The position numbers were made by a program, and so were the translations under genes. From the NCBI RefSeq assembly GCF_023159225.1, contig NC_063170.1:28484301-28548300 (forward strand): a stretch of 64,000 nt of DNA. The letters are read 5' to 3'. Below the pieces are notes generated by a model. It worked only from the letters and a program-made list of their open reading frames with translations. It was not told the origin of the DNA and searched no databases. This document shows positions 1 through 10,451 of this stretch, in pieces. This DNA is from Perognathus longimembris pacificus (Eukaryota; Chordata; Mammalia; Rodentia; Heteromyidae). Every line of letters starts with the position of its first letter. Position 1 is the stretch's first letter.

Positions 1-244
1 CCTTAGGAACTCTCACAGAGTTATCCCATTTTCCTGTTGTAATCCACAGTGCCAAGGCAGCTCCCATTTATTCTGTTACACATAAAGACAAATGGGCATT
101 ATCTGTACTTAGCTTGCTCTTTCCTGTCATCATACAAATAGAAATGATTTAGAAATTGAGTGTATTACAAATGTTTACTTTTACATATTACTTAACAATA
201 CCCCCCAAGAACTATTTTTTAAGAAATATTTTACTTAGCTAAGT

Positions 245-829
245 TGTCGGGGTCCTTTGCCCCCAGCACTCTCCTGGCCAGCAGGAGAGGCGGTAAGCAC
301 ACCCGACAGAGCTGAGCCAAGAAAAGGTGAAAGGTCGAGGAACTGCCCGCACCCAGCCCCCCTTAGCTGGAGGACAATCAGACAGCCTGGGAGAGAGGTC
401 TCAAAATCTCAGTTTATTCAGGGAGGAGTCACTCTTAAAAGGGTCAGAGAGCGGCAGGAAGGGGAGGGGTGTAGCGCACCTAGCTAGGGGCTATGAGGGG
501 CGGCCTGAGCTGTCTGTCAAGGGTGGAGAGCGGAGGGACCAACCCTAAGAGGCGGCCTAATTCTAGTCTCAGCCCATAGGACCACCTCAGGGTTCACCAC
601 CAGGTGCTATCTATCTTGGCTACAAGTGGTCCCAAGGCTGGGAGGCGGGGCCAGCTAGAACCGCCATTCTGATTCTGGGGAACCTGGAAGGCAGGCAGGA
701 CTAACCACCCCTTCTGGGTTCCTGCATAACAGCCACAGGGCCCCAGGAATGGGAAAACAGGCGGGGCCAGCTGATTGCCTCTTAATGATACAGGGGCATG
801 CCTCTTAATGATACAGGGCGTGCCCCACA
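245..829 (-). mobile_element. Solo LTR of a class II (ERVK/IAP-like) endogenous retrovirus
   Basis: This 585-bp GC-rich block begins TGTCGGGG and ends CCCCACA, the usual TG...CA ends with short inverted termini. It is flanked by a perfect 6-bp duplication CTAAGT (239-244 and 830-835); 6 bp is typical of class II ERV integrase. Minus orientation is inferred from an AATAAA on the minus strand (TTTATT at 413-418), followed in that direction by a U5-like stretch ending CCCCGACA. A minus-strand TTTTAAG TATA-like box lies near 434-442. No internal viral genes or second LTR are present, so this is most simply a solo LTR left by LTR-LTR recombination. A 19-bp direct repeat lies near its right end (777-795 and 800-818). 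The exact family was not identified. Confidence 0.8.
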
Positions 830-1363
830 CTAAGTGAGATGGGAGAATCATTTTAGGTAAGGAATTCAAAACTAACCTGGGTAACAAAACATGACCACAT
901 TCCTCTGCCACCTACACTCTCTAAAAAGAAAAACTAATAATAATTACATTTGTTATAGATAATCATTTCAAACACCTCTGAATGTTATTATTTGTCCTCA
1001 TAATACAATAGTGTAACAAAGGTTTAGAGAAGGTAAGAAACTTAGCACAAGGTCACAGAACTGGGAAAGTGGCTGAGCTGGTAAATTATATTTGTCTCTA
1101 TCTCAACAAACTGTTATTAAAGATTATGCATTAACTGTGCTTGTATTTTAGTTCTTAAAATGAGGGACTATTCTCATTGATAACCAACAGTAGCCTATCT
1201 TCGTGTGTGTGTGTTTAACTACATAATATTATACTACTTAGATAGTGAATCTTTTGTTTCTTTCCTTGCATTTTCTGATGGCTTTTCCCATTATTTTTCA
1301 AATTATTATACTGTGTTACCATACTCTTGAGTGATCATTCATCACAAAATATATAATGTTTTG

Positions 1364-1715
1364 TGTAGAAGTAAGGCGACTAGGTAGGTCTAAACAATAT
1401 ACCCGAAGCAATATGCCTTGTTCTTAGAGCCAACTTGGTGCCTTGCTGGGTAGAGGGGGCTTTCCACACAGGTCTTCTTTGGATTATATGTGTGTCCTCA
1501 TCTGATTTATTTTGCTTATATTTTACACCTTTGTTATGTTTAAGTGTCCTCCTTTGGTTTTCTTTGCATATGTAACACTTTTGTTATTATAAATTCCTCA
1601 CACTTCATGTGGTTTGGGCCTATATAAAGCTTTGTGCTAGCTACATTGGAGCCTCCCAGTTCAGCCTTGTAAGTGGTGGCTTCTTTGTTTCTCATGATTG
1701 AGTTCCCTTACAACA
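1364..1715 (+). mobile_element. Possible old LTR (TATA-bearing, TG...CA ends)
   Basis: A ~350-bp block starts TGTAGAAGTAAGG and ends CCTTACAACA, so its ends are short imperfect inverted repeats with TG/CA termini. A TATATAAAG box sits at about 1620-1628, ~90 bp before the right end, as in an LTR U3/R region. No matching target-site duplication was found (right flank GTATC, left flank GTTTT), and no polyadenylation signal is obvious. The call is tentative; it may instead be a chance arrangement in unique sequence. Confidence 0.3.
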
Positions 1716-2369
1716 GTATCTGTAATTCTAGAATAGATAGTGCATATAGATATAGTGAAAAAAATCAAAAGCAACCTTTAGTAATTCTGATATAAAATTT
1801 AGTAAAATATTGTTTTATCCTGGACTCAGACCAACCTTTTCAGAATATTTATTTTACTGTTAAGTTTGTAAGTACATGTGTAAGGGTGTTTCCTAGAAAT
1901 AAGCTCCCTCATTTACATCTGAATTTTAATTCCTCCTCAGTTGAGTTGTTTATTGCTACACAGCCACTTCTCAATATTTTTTTCAGTCAAGTTTAGAGAA
2001 TATGACTCTATTCTAAATTGGAGTTCAGTATATGGAGCCAAGATAGCTGTTCCTTCAAATACACACTGTTTTAAACAGTTATGAATGTGCAAACATTCTT
2101 TATGTCCTCTCCCAGCTCATATATCCTAAATCAAAATTTTCTTAATTGACAATCTATCGATTATTTATTTTTCTAATTTTCTCCTTGGATCTAGGAGTCT
2201 GCATTTGAAGGATCAGCTTATTTCCATCCTATATGTTAATTAAACATCTCACTTCTCACAGATTTTAGAATTTTTGCAACATAAGCTTCTGGTATTAAAA
2301 CAATAATATAATTTATGATGGTAAGTAAAGATGACAGGATAGGAATTCATTAGCTCATACTTAAGACAC

Positions 2370-2440
2370 TATGAAGGACTGTGGCTGTAGCACTTGCCTA
2401 GCAACACCAGACCCTGTATTAGATCCTCAGCACGGAGGAA
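2370..2440 (+). mobile_element. ID-like SINE monomer, degraded
   Basis: A tRNA-like segment with an A-box-like GTGGCTGTAGCACTTGCC and a B-box-like TTAGATCCTCAGCA, followed by an A/G-rich tail. The order and spacing fit an old ID element. No flanking duplication was found. Confidence 0.4.
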
Positions 2441-2690
2441 GGAGAGGAAAAAGCTGAAATAAGTCATAACTTAAAGTGATATAGTGTTTATTTTTATTTT
2501 AGATTATATTTTTTATTTTAAGTGTACTGTCAATTAACTATAGTGGGTAATGAGTGCTGATTTGCCCTATGCTTTAGATTCACACAGACCCAAATCAAAG
2601 TCTGAGTACTGAAATTCCCTAAACAATGATTTCATCATTTATACCTGAGAATGTTAAAACTATGTTTATGGTAAATGTAAAAGAAAAACA

Positions 2691-2932
2691 GATGAGCCCA
2701 TGCTTCATGCCTATAATCTTAGCCAGCTCAGACACGTAAGTCCATGGGCCTCTTATCCAGTTAACCACTAAAAAAGCTGGAAGTAGAGCTGTGGATCAAG
2801 TGGCAGAGCACCAACCTTCACCAAAAATACTAAGTTACAGTGCCCCAGGCCCTTCATTCCCTAGTACCTATACACACACACACACACACACGCATGCACG
2901 CACACGCACGCACGCACATGCATGCACTCACT
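2691..2932 (+). mobile_element. B1-head/Geo-tail SINE, degraded, with CA tail
   Basis: The head reads as the diverged 7SL-like phrase CATGCCTATAATCTTAGC. The middle resembles TCTTATCCAGTTAACCAC and the right module GTAGAGCTGTGG...AAGTGGCAGAGC. The tail is a CA/CG-rich microsatellite (2871-2932). Part of the head is deleted. This is an old copy and no clear target duplication was seen. Confidence 0.6.
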
Positions 2933-3570
2933 AAAACAAAACTAGATCTAGAAGCGTTAATTTCTAAAAGAAGAAGGAGGAATGGAGGAAAGAACAAGGG
3001 AACAAAATAAGAAAGAAAAACAATATGGGGTGGGGGTCTGAGAAGCTCCAGAGGGATGAAGCATAACAGAGACCCCTCAGGGAAAAATGATCATGTACAG
3101 CAGAAGTCAAATTGGTCAACAACATCACCTCAATGGCTACTATAAGAATAAATAGAATGTACATCACTCAATATTTCTTAGTTTGTCTTTCCATTTCCTT
3201 TGTAGAAGGACAGCTTATTTCTTTTCCACTCTGAATTTATGAGAAGTTAAGAATAGTGAGATGAAGGAGCTGATCCCTGACCTACTTTCCCTTCTGGGTT
3301 GAATTTTGGGAAGTATTTACTTTTAAGTTGTATGTTTTATTTGAGCATGATATCTCTTAAATGCTCTCGTGGATATTTAATTTAGTAAGCTATAATGTAT
3401 GATGAAGTCATGCAAATGTGTTACAGTTTCCTGAACTTTAAAAACCTCAATTCAGACCATTTTATTTTTCAAATGTTACTATTATTTAGTACATTTCTGG
3501 TGAGCAATGTTATTTTCCTGCTGGAGAGTTAGGGAAAGAGAGACAAGTACTTAAGCAAGAAGGAAGTCTC

Positions 3571-3776
3571 GGGCTGGGGATATAGCCTAGTGGCAAGAGT
3601 GCCTGCCTCGGATACACGAGGCCCTAGGTTCGATTCCCCAGCACCACATATACAGAAAACGGCCAGAAGCGGTGCTGTGGCTCAAGTGGCAGAGTGCTAG
3701 CCTTGAGCGGGAAGAAGCCAGGGACAGTGCTCAGGCCCTGAGTCCAAGGCCCGGGACTGGCCAAAAAAAAAAAAAA
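3571..3776 (+). mobile_element. IDL-Geo-type SINE, young copy
   Basis: A full ~190-bp dimeric SINE plus a poly(A) tail. The left, tRNA-Ala/ID-like monomer has an A box at 3583-3593 (TAGCCTAGTGG) and a B box at 3627-3637 (GGTTCGATTCC). The right module starts near GGCCAGAAGCGG and ends GGACTGGCC before the A tail. A perfect 14-bp duplication AAGAAGGAAGTCTC flanks it (3557-3570 and 3777-3790), showing a target-primed insertion. It is nearly identical to the copies at 14091, 18092, 23014 and 46721, so it is recent. Confidence 0.93.
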
Positions 3777-4135
3777 AAGAAGGAAGTCTCATGTCCATCT
3801 TTATAATTTTGTGGGTTATTGAATTACAGCAATTTATCAACAGTCCTGAATCCAGATTTCAGTATAGCTATACCAGCCAGCTAGCTATACATTTTACTAA
3901 CTTCATGAACTAATGAAAACTACTTGGCTATTTCATATTATTATTAATAAAGTATTAACATACTTCACTAACTGAAAATTTTTAGAACAAAATTGGAAAG
4001 TCTGGCACCAATCGTCTTAATATTGTTCAGTGACTTAGACCTGAGTAGTTGATGACCTAGATTTCACCATCCATTAGTAGCGTTTACATGATTGAATGAA
4101 CATGTGACTATACACACACAAAAACACAGCATATG

Positions 4136-4178
4136 ACTATATATATATAACTATATATATAACTATATATATATATAG
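4136..4178. repeat. AT-rich microsatellite (TA)n with CTA interruptions
   Basis: Alternating TATATA runs broken by AACTA units. This is a simple repeat with no associated gene. Confidence 0.9.
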
Positions 4179-4267
4179 CATATTTACTTCTATACAACTG
4201 ACCAACTCAGTATAAGTATAAGGACATGCTTGAAGACTATTTTATTCTTTTAATTCATGTCTGGCAT

Positions 4268-4512
4268 GCGTGTGTGTGTGTGTGTGTGTGTGAGTGTGTT
4301 TATGGGGTTTGAATTCACAGCCCGGGCACTGTCTCTGAGCTTTTGTGCTCAAGGCAAGTGTTCTACCACTTGTGCCACAGCTCCACTTACAGGCTTTTTC
4401 CTAGTTCATTGGATGGAAGAGTCTCAAAGACTTTCTTGCCTGAGTTGGCTTCAACTGTGATCTTCAGATCTCAGTCTTCTGATGACAAGTGTGAGCCACT
4501 GGCCGCTGGCTA
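4268..4512 (-). mobile_element. B1-head/Geo-tail SINE, minus strand, with (TG)n tail
   Basis: On the minus strand the element reads head (GTGGCTCACACTTG), B-box-like region, right module with GGAGCTGTGGC and TAGAACACTTGCC, and then a CA tail seen as (TG)n on the + strand at 4268-4300. It is moderately diverged. No clear target duplication was found. Confidence 0.75.
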
Positions 4513-5010
4513 CTTTATGTACTTCTAATCCAGGAAAAACATCTAGATGAAACTGTGCATCTAGATGTTTTCTTTGGTGATTAATTCAGGGCTTACAAAC
4601 ATTTACACTTAAATATGGCAGTAAATGATGTTTCAATTATTTCACAGATGAATAGCCTATTAACTCCAGATCTAAAGTAGAAGATAGGTGGAAAGTGTGA
4701 CATCAATAATTTAAATGTGCAGTAACTTATACCTGAGTAATTGTATAATTACCTAGTTCTGGCCATCCTTAAATAGAGCTTGCATGGCTGAATGAATATG
4801 TGGCTAAAGTCTTCACTCTCCCTCTTTATGTGAGCCTCAAAAAATGGTTTAAGCTTCCTGGGATTCAGTTTTCTGCTTTGTAAAATGAAATAGATGATTC
4901 CTATTACCCTTATAGTTGCTTTAAAATTCTTGCATTGTGTAATTTGAAATCAGTGAGGAATTATCTAATGAAGGCTATCTGCTGTAGTCTACTGATTGTT
5001 TCACAATGAG

Positions 5011-5097
5011 GAGGCTAGTGATGTGTCTGTCTTAGTAGCAGAGCACTTCCCTGTCATGTGCAAGGCCCTAGGACCAATCCACATCATCACAAAAAAG
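5011..5097 (+). mobile_element. ID-like SINE monomer
   Basis: It contains TCTTAGTAGCAGAGCACTTCCC (A-box-like) and CCTAGGACCAATCCACATCA (B-box-like), followed by a short A tail. This is an old copy. Confidence 0.45.
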
Positions 5098-5244
5098 GAG
5101 GAAAAAGTGGGGAAGGAGGAGGGCAATAGAGGAATCATATCAGGGAGAATATGTATATAGAATACCAGTTTTAGAAAGTGTCTATGCTTCTTATTAATTA
5201 GAACATTTTATTTTTAGTGGCTATGAAATGTAGGGATGCAATTG

Positions 5245-5557
5245 CAAAATAAAGCTATGTACATATGATTATATAAGATGAGGCTAAGCAAAATGAACTC
5301 CAAGAGAAGGAAACAGGAGGATTTTATTGTTATCATTATGTTTAATGTACTAGGTGAACTTCCTTTGGCATACCCCATGTAGTTACTGTATATGATTTTG
5401 TTATACTGGATATTGTATATATGGTTACCTGAACTAGGGAAAGGAAAGAAAAATGAGGGAGGGTGTAATAAATATGACAAGAAATGTATTCACTACCTTA
5501 TTATGTAACTGTACCCCCTCTGTATATCACCTTGTCAATAAAATTTAATTTAAAAAA
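5245..5557 (+). mobile_element. LINE-1 3' UTR fragment, plus strand
   Basis: It matches the 3' UTR of the intact-looking L1 at 54766-55598 in order: AAGATGAGGCTAAGCAAAATGAAC, the GGATATTGTATATATGGTTA stretch, an AGGGAGGGTGTAATAAATATG stretch, and the terminal CTGTATATCACCTTGTCAATAAAA, then an A-rich end. It is strongly 5' truncated and has no coding sequence. Confidence 0.75.
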
Positions 5558-5684
5558 CAATTGTAAAATAACTCTTTGGGTACCTTGGTAATGAATTGAG
5601 CATCTTCATAAGATTGGATTTCCCCTTTATCCTTTGAAAAGGACAAGTTTTTCATCTTGATTGGTTTTTTCTGTTTTGTTTTTT

Positions 5685-5780
5685 TGTGCCAGTGTTGGCA
5701 CTTGAAACCAGGGCCTTGTGCTCTGGCCCAGCTTTTATTGCTAAAAGTTGGAATTCTACCACTTAAACCACACCTCCTGT
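5685..5780 (-). mobile_element. ID-related SINE fragment, minus strand
   Basis: The minus-strand order of tRNA-like motifs (GTGGTAGAATTCC...CCCTGGTTTCAAGTGCC) fits a diverged ID-type SINE. It is old. Confidence 0.4.
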
Positions 5781-5950
5781 ACTGTTTTAATCTTGAATCT
5801 CTTGTAAGACTAGGATATTTTTGCATCTGTATCATTATTATCAGCTGTTCCATCAATCCTAATTTTTATAACAAAAAGTACACAGCCCATCAGTAAAAAA
5901 GAATTTAGCCAGAACTATTTAAAGGCTACAGTATTGCAAAGGAACTTCTT

Positions 5951-6205
5951 GATTTTTTTTGTTTTTATTTTATTTTATTTTATTTTATTTTTGGTTGTGG
6001 GGCTTGAACTCTGGGCCTGGGCACTATCCATGAGCGCTTCAGCTCAAGGCTAGCTCTTTGACAGTGCCATTTCTGGTTTTCTGGTAGATAATTGAAAATA
6101 AGAGTCCACAGACTTTCCTGCCTGGGATGGCTTTGAACCATTATCCTCAGATCTCAGCCCTCTGAGTAGCTAGGATTACAGGTGTGAGCCACCGGCACCC
6201 AGCTC
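5951..6205 (-). mobile_element. B1-head/Geo-tail SINE, minus strand, with TSD
   Basis: The whole composite element is inverted: poly(T)/(TTTTA)n at 5951-5990, right module, the ATAAGAGTCC-type linker, then the B1-like head ending at GCCACCGGCACCCAGCTC. Flanks AAAGGAACTTCTT (5938-5950) and AAAAGAACTTCTT (6206-6218) form a 13-bp duplication with one mismatch. Confidence 0.85.
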
Positions 6206-7063
6206 AAAAGAACTTCTTAAAGATGGCTGACACCTAAGAATTGATGTCATAGTGGTTTATTAGGCATTTCAAAAGATTGTGCATTTTATTGTTTCTTGAA
6301 GGATCTAAATAGCTACATGTGGAAATTAAAACTGTCCTACAATTGTAAAGGGACTTTTAAACGATTATCTATTAAGAAAAGCATGCTACTTAGCTACTTG
6401 ATTATGTACCATGTAATGTTCTCATACAAATTTCAAAATTATCATAACCATAGTATTCCATCCTTTTGGTTTAGAATATACTAGTTTTAGAAGGATCTTT
6501 TTTTTTCCTGCTAGTTAAGTCTTTATGAAAGTGCATTCCACAATCCATGCAAGTCATCATTGTAAAAGACCAAGTTGTGACTCATGTTACCAAGCCAAAC
6601 AAAACGCTTAAAAAGTTTTAGTGTATATTTGAAAAATATTTTAATCAATTAACAATTAAAAATAAGTTCTCCAAATGTGGCAGTATTAGAGAGATAAATC
6701 TTTACAGCCTACATGGCATGTTAAATATTTTAGTTTTCATATTCCTTTCATACAGTAATTAGATTCTAATTCTTACCATATACATAATAATTAGACATTA
6801 TATCAATATATCACAGTATTTTATGCTACAGCAGATATGGGAAACCTTAACCTTTCCAAAAATCTAATAACAGACCAAAATACACAAGTGGCTAAATTCA
6901 GAGTTGAAGCCAGAAATTCTTGCAAGCTGCTTTCTTGTTTCTTGGACTTGTTTGGATAATTGTCTCCTTTTTGTTATATCTATTCTGTCTTCAATCCCTG
7001 AGAGTCTGTCTTCTGTTTCCATGGTTTGTTCTACCCATTTGGAAATACTTGGCTTTCAATGGT

Positions 7064-7075
7064 GGGGGGGGGGGG
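7064..7075. repeat. G12 homopolymer
   Basis: A run of 12 G after GGT. It is a simple-sequence tract with no gene attached. Confidence 0.9.
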
Positions 7076-7717
7076 TATATTCTTCCTAATACCTTGTTCT
7101 GTGCATTTTTGGTTGATTAGCCCATTAATGGCTTGATATTCTGTTCGGATTTCTTTAACTGAGGTCAGTAATTGTTGAGAACATTAAGTGTATGATTAGG
7201 GTTTAGTCATGGTGAGACACTGTTTGACACTTTTCTTTCAGTTGAAAAAAAATGAGGTTTTTAGGGAGGGGAGGTTTGGATAAGAGTAGTTTTTCAGAGA
7301 GAACTATGGATAAGAGAAGTCTGATACTATAGAGTCAGATGAAGGAAGAAAAGGAGGCTAGTTAATGGATGCAGAGGAGGAGACAGATGAGGGAGAGAGA
7401 CCTTATTAGTCCAGTGTGTTAGTGTGAAGGCAAACCAAACTAAAAAGGTAACAGGAACCAACAAACAACCAAACAGACAAACAAAAGGAAAAAAACAGAA
7501 AAGGATAATATTGAAAAATCAAAAATATAACCAGAAATAGAAACACACACAACTAAGAAAAAAGCTAAGGAACTGTGTAGAATACAAATCAAAGACAAAA
7601 AAAAAAAAAAATGAGTTCTTCAGTTTGTTTGGGAGTTCTTGTGTCTTCCAAAGTGCTCAATGCACTATCATACTGGAGTCCCTGCTTTAGTTGCCTGCTG
7701 AGATCTGCAAGATCTGG

Positions 7718-8209
7718 GCAGCACCAGGGGATGGAGCCACCTTTAATTCACAGGTAGGAGGGATCTCTGGTGGCTGTAGCCTGACTTCTGCACTGCTTAA
7801 GTGCAGTCAGGGCTGGGGGTGTACTTGAGTTCTGAAGCCCAAGGAATATCAGAGTGTGGCTGGTACCTCAATTTCCACTCTCAGAACAACAGGGAAATAA
7901 ACTAGGTTTTTAAGGCCTGTCCATAGATTGTAAGTCAGTGAGAAAGATGAATTCTCTAATCTCCAGAGGATAATCTGCACTTCAAAAATGGAGGTAGCAC
8001 TCTTCCCAGCCTAGATTAGGCAGCACCAGCAGGTAGGGCTCCTTGGTTCCCAGGTAAGAAGTGTCTGCAACTTAGAATCTGCATGTTGGGGACAGGTAGG
8101 GGAGTCAGGGCTGAGGTGAAACTTAAATTTGTAAAATTTGCCGATACCTAGTACCTAGGTTCCCACTCAGAACAACCTGGAAATAAACTAGGTTTTTTTT
8201 AAAACCTGT
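7718..8209. repeat. Tandem duplication of a ~200-bp unit with ~300-bp period
   Basis: Two diverged copies (7718-7920 and 8020-8209) share the order GCAGCACCAG, a CAGGTA(G/A)GA segment, AGTCAGGGCTG, a GGTACCT...CCCACTCAGAACAAC segment and AAATAAACTAGGTTTTT...CCTGT. The spacing is 302 bp at the left ends and 289 bp at the right ends. A partial third match to the unit start (CTGCCTGCTGA...GGTGGCACCTCC) lies at 8281-8333. Its nature is unknown. It could be L1 5' monomers or an LTR-like duplication. Confidence 0.65.
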
Positions 8210-8345
8210 ATTGATTTTTTGCAGTGCGGTTTTACACTTTAGATTTTGTAATTTCAAGATTACACAATTACTGCAGCTCAACTGCCTGCTGACCTTGTCA
8301 GTCACTGCTGCAGCCAGAATGGGTGGCACCTCCACTACTCTTTTG

Positions 8346-8480
8346 TCATAGCCAGTAATTCCTAGCTACTCAGGAGGCTGAAAGCTAAGGGTAAAACTAA
8401 TCACCAAGAAAAATCACATGATGGAGTGCCAGCTTTGATCAAAAAAGCTTACAGACAGTGCCCAACCCCCCCCATCTTGA
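8346..8480 (+). mobile_element. B1-head/Geo-tail SINE, heavily deleted
   Basis: It keeps the head phrase CCTAGCTACTCAGGAGGCTG and parts of the later linker and tail (AGACAGTGCCCAACCCCC), but about 100 bp of the middle are missing. Confidence 0.6.
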
Positions 8481-8497
8481 AAATGCTGACATTGGTC

Positions 8498-8636
8498 ATG
8501 ATACATTATATTCACTTTTTTCATTTAAAATTATTTATTAAACAAGTTAAATATAACTAGCATTATATTCATAAACTGCTTAGTTGACTGGCAACTTCTT
8601 TGTACAACTACTTGTAAAAAATAAAATATTTTTCAA
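8498..8636 (+). mobile_element. Old LINE-1 3' end, plus strand
   Basis: The terminal phrase GGCAACTTCTTTGTACAACTACTTGTAAAAAATAAAA matches the 3' end of the older L1 at 59400-60240 (GGCAACTCCTGTATACAACTGC...). No coding part remains. Confidence 0.55.
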
Positions 8637-8912
8637 AGTTCCTAAAAATAGCATAAAGATTTGTCTAACATTTAAAATAGGCTGTCAAATATGTTACTAT
8701 TGATACACTTCTTTTTTTCTCCTATATCAGCAGTGATAATTATGTGAGCAAAAGCCACATTATTTTTGTTGATTAGGATCTATTAGTTGTACAAGGTTTT
8801 TTAAATGCATTTATGTATACAGTGCATTTTAATCAGACATCTTCCCCATCATTCTCCCTTTCTCCCCCCTCTCCATTCCCAGACTATTCTCAGAAAGCTT
8901 TTTTTTTTTTTT

Positions 8913-9085
8913 CTGTTTAGTGTAAATTTATTGAACAACTCATGGGGGGAAAGGGAAAGGAGGAGGAGGAGGGAGGGGGGAATGAGGGAGGAGGTAACAA
9001 ACAGTACAAGAAATGTATCCAGTGACTAACGTATGAAACAGTAACCGCTCTGTATATCAGTTTGACAATAAAAAATTTTTAAAAA
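8913..9085 (+). mobile_element. LINE-1 3' UTR, plus strand, truncated
   Basis: It begins near GTTTAGTGTAAATTTATTGAACAACTC and continues through the purine-rich G tract (about 8945-8995), then GAGGAGGTAACAAACAGTACAAG, CTGTATATCAGTTTGACAATAAA and an A-rich end. It matches the last ~170 bp of the L1 at 54766-55598. Confidence 0.8.
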
Positions 9086-9109
9086 GAAATCTTTTAGGTA
9101 AAGGTCTTT

Positions 9110-9905
9110 TCTGCTTTCACTTGTGTATATAAAGTATTTTTATTATATTTTCTTTCCTTAACCCCTTCTGTTTGTAACACTCACTCTTCAGACAGGATAC
9201 ATTTTGTTAAAGTACAGATTAGCTGTTCAAAGTGTCTTCGCACATGCATATACCTTAATCAGGTTGATCAGACATATATTCAGATAGCTATGATCCTGTA
9301 TGGGTTTATGTTTTATTTATGTTTTGTCTTTTAAGTTCAATGTTCATGTATGAAAGAAAACACGACCTTTGTCATTCTGAACCTTGCTTATTACTTCACT
9401 TACTATGATTATTTCTAGATCCATCCATTTCCCTGAAAATGACATAATTTCACTCTTCTTTATGGTTGATTAATACTCGTGTGTGTGTGAGAGAGAGAGA
9501 GAGAAAGAGAGAGAGAGGTGGGGAGAGGGAGAAAGAGAGAGAGGTGGGGAGAGGGAGAGAGAGATAGAGAGAGAGAATTCTAGGACATCAGTTGTAGGGC
9601 ATGTGGACTGTTTCCATAGCTCAGTTATTGTAAATGGTATTGTTGCATGGTAGTTCTGGTTTTAGTACTATGCTATACTTACATTCCCATCAACAGTATA
9701 TAACATTCTCACCAACATTTGTTGTGGTTTGTATGTTTGTGTTCTTGTTGATGGCCATTCAGAATGAAGTGATATAAAATCTCAATGTTGTTTTGATTTT
9801 CATTTCCATTATGACCATGAATGTTGAGCATTTTTCATATATTTACTGTTCATTTGTTGTTCTTTCTGTCCATTTTAGACCTTGTATTCAATCTTCAATG
9901 ACACA
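9110..9905 (-). mobile_element. Old LINE-1 3' end including ORF2 tail, minus strand
   Basis: The + strand text carries the typical antisense L1 order: a TGATTATTTCTAGATCCATCCATTTCCC region, ACATTCCCATCAACAGTAT, TTCTCACCAACATTTGTTG, ATCTCAATGTTGTTTTGATTTTCATTTCC and a GAGCATTTTTCATAT stretch. It is degenerate, with no usable reading frame. A GA-rich minisatellite interrupts it at 9481-9577. Confidence 0.75.
9481..9577. repeat. GA-rich microsatellite/minisatellite
   Basis: A short (GT)n followed by (GA)n and two copies of a GAGAGGTGGGGAGAGGGAGA unit (about 9513-9560). Confidence 0.85.
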
Positions 9906-10074
9906 TACACATTGATTATTTTCACACTGGAGCCTGAAATAATATCCTCCTCCAACATTGAATATAGAGCCACAGATTTTTGCAATTTAAAGCAAGACAC
10001 AATCCAGATAGTAACAAGGGCCAGAATGGTTTCATTTTTAATTGAGTCACATTTATTATAAAACTTTATGTAAA

Positions 10075-10325
10075 GTCAGGCACTGGTATCTCATGCCTGT
10101 AATCCTAGCTACTCAGGAGGCTGAGATTTTAGGATTATAGTTCAAAACTAGCCTGGGAAGAAAAGTCCATAAGACTGTTATCTCCACTTAACCACCCAAA
10201 AACCAGGAGTAGAGCTGTGGCTCAGAGTGGTAGGACACTAGCTTTGAACACAAGCTCAAGCATAAAAGGCCCAGAGTTCAAGCCACAGGGCTGACAAAAA
10301 AAAATTAAATCTTAAAAAAAAAAAA
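10075..10325 (+). mobile_element. B1-head/Geo-tail SINE close to ITFG1 exon
   Basis: A near-complete composite: head with TCATGCCTGTAATCCTAGCT and ACTCAGGAGGCTGAG, a TTCAAAACTAGCCTGGG B-box-like region, the linker TTATCTCCACTTAACCACC, right module GGAGTAGAGCTGTGGCTC and AGAGTTCAAGCC, then an A-rich tail. It ends ~125 bp upstream of the exon at 10452. Confidence 0.85.
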
Positions 10326-10451
10326 GCCACATGTGAATTATTTCCATTTTATCCAGATTGATTGAGTCTTTGAGCAAATAACTGTTTAATCTACTCCATA
10401 CCAACACCTTGTCTTGTGGCTCTCAATGAACTCTTTAAGTTTCTTTTGCAG

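Larger units (their letters stand above)
1..10451 (+). other. ITFG1: ITFG1 intron (3' part), upstream of first exon seen
   Basis: No coding exon was recognised here. The intron ends in a pyrimidine-rich acceptor with CAG at 10449-10451 and has phase 1, because the next exon needs one leading G to complete an Asp codon. Listed repeats cover parts of it. Stretches where I recognise nothing specific are 1-238, 836-1360, 1720-2360, 2935-3555, 4515-5010, 6220-6900, 7250-7690 (A-rich) and 9910-10070. The stretch 6905-7250 vaguely resembles an antisense L1 5' or ORF1 region, but this is not secure. The preceding ITFG1 exon was looked for and not seen. Confidence 0.75.

Noticed and set aside
257..911. 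Open frames and a CpG-rich promoter-like island at the left end
   Set aside because: The whole block is a solo ERV LTR. The short frames have no coding features and are explained by its high GC.
9940..10020. Possible preceding ITFG1 exon
   Set aside because: No stretch encodes the expected residues before D-G-D-G, and there is no matching donor. The exon probably lies upstream of the window.
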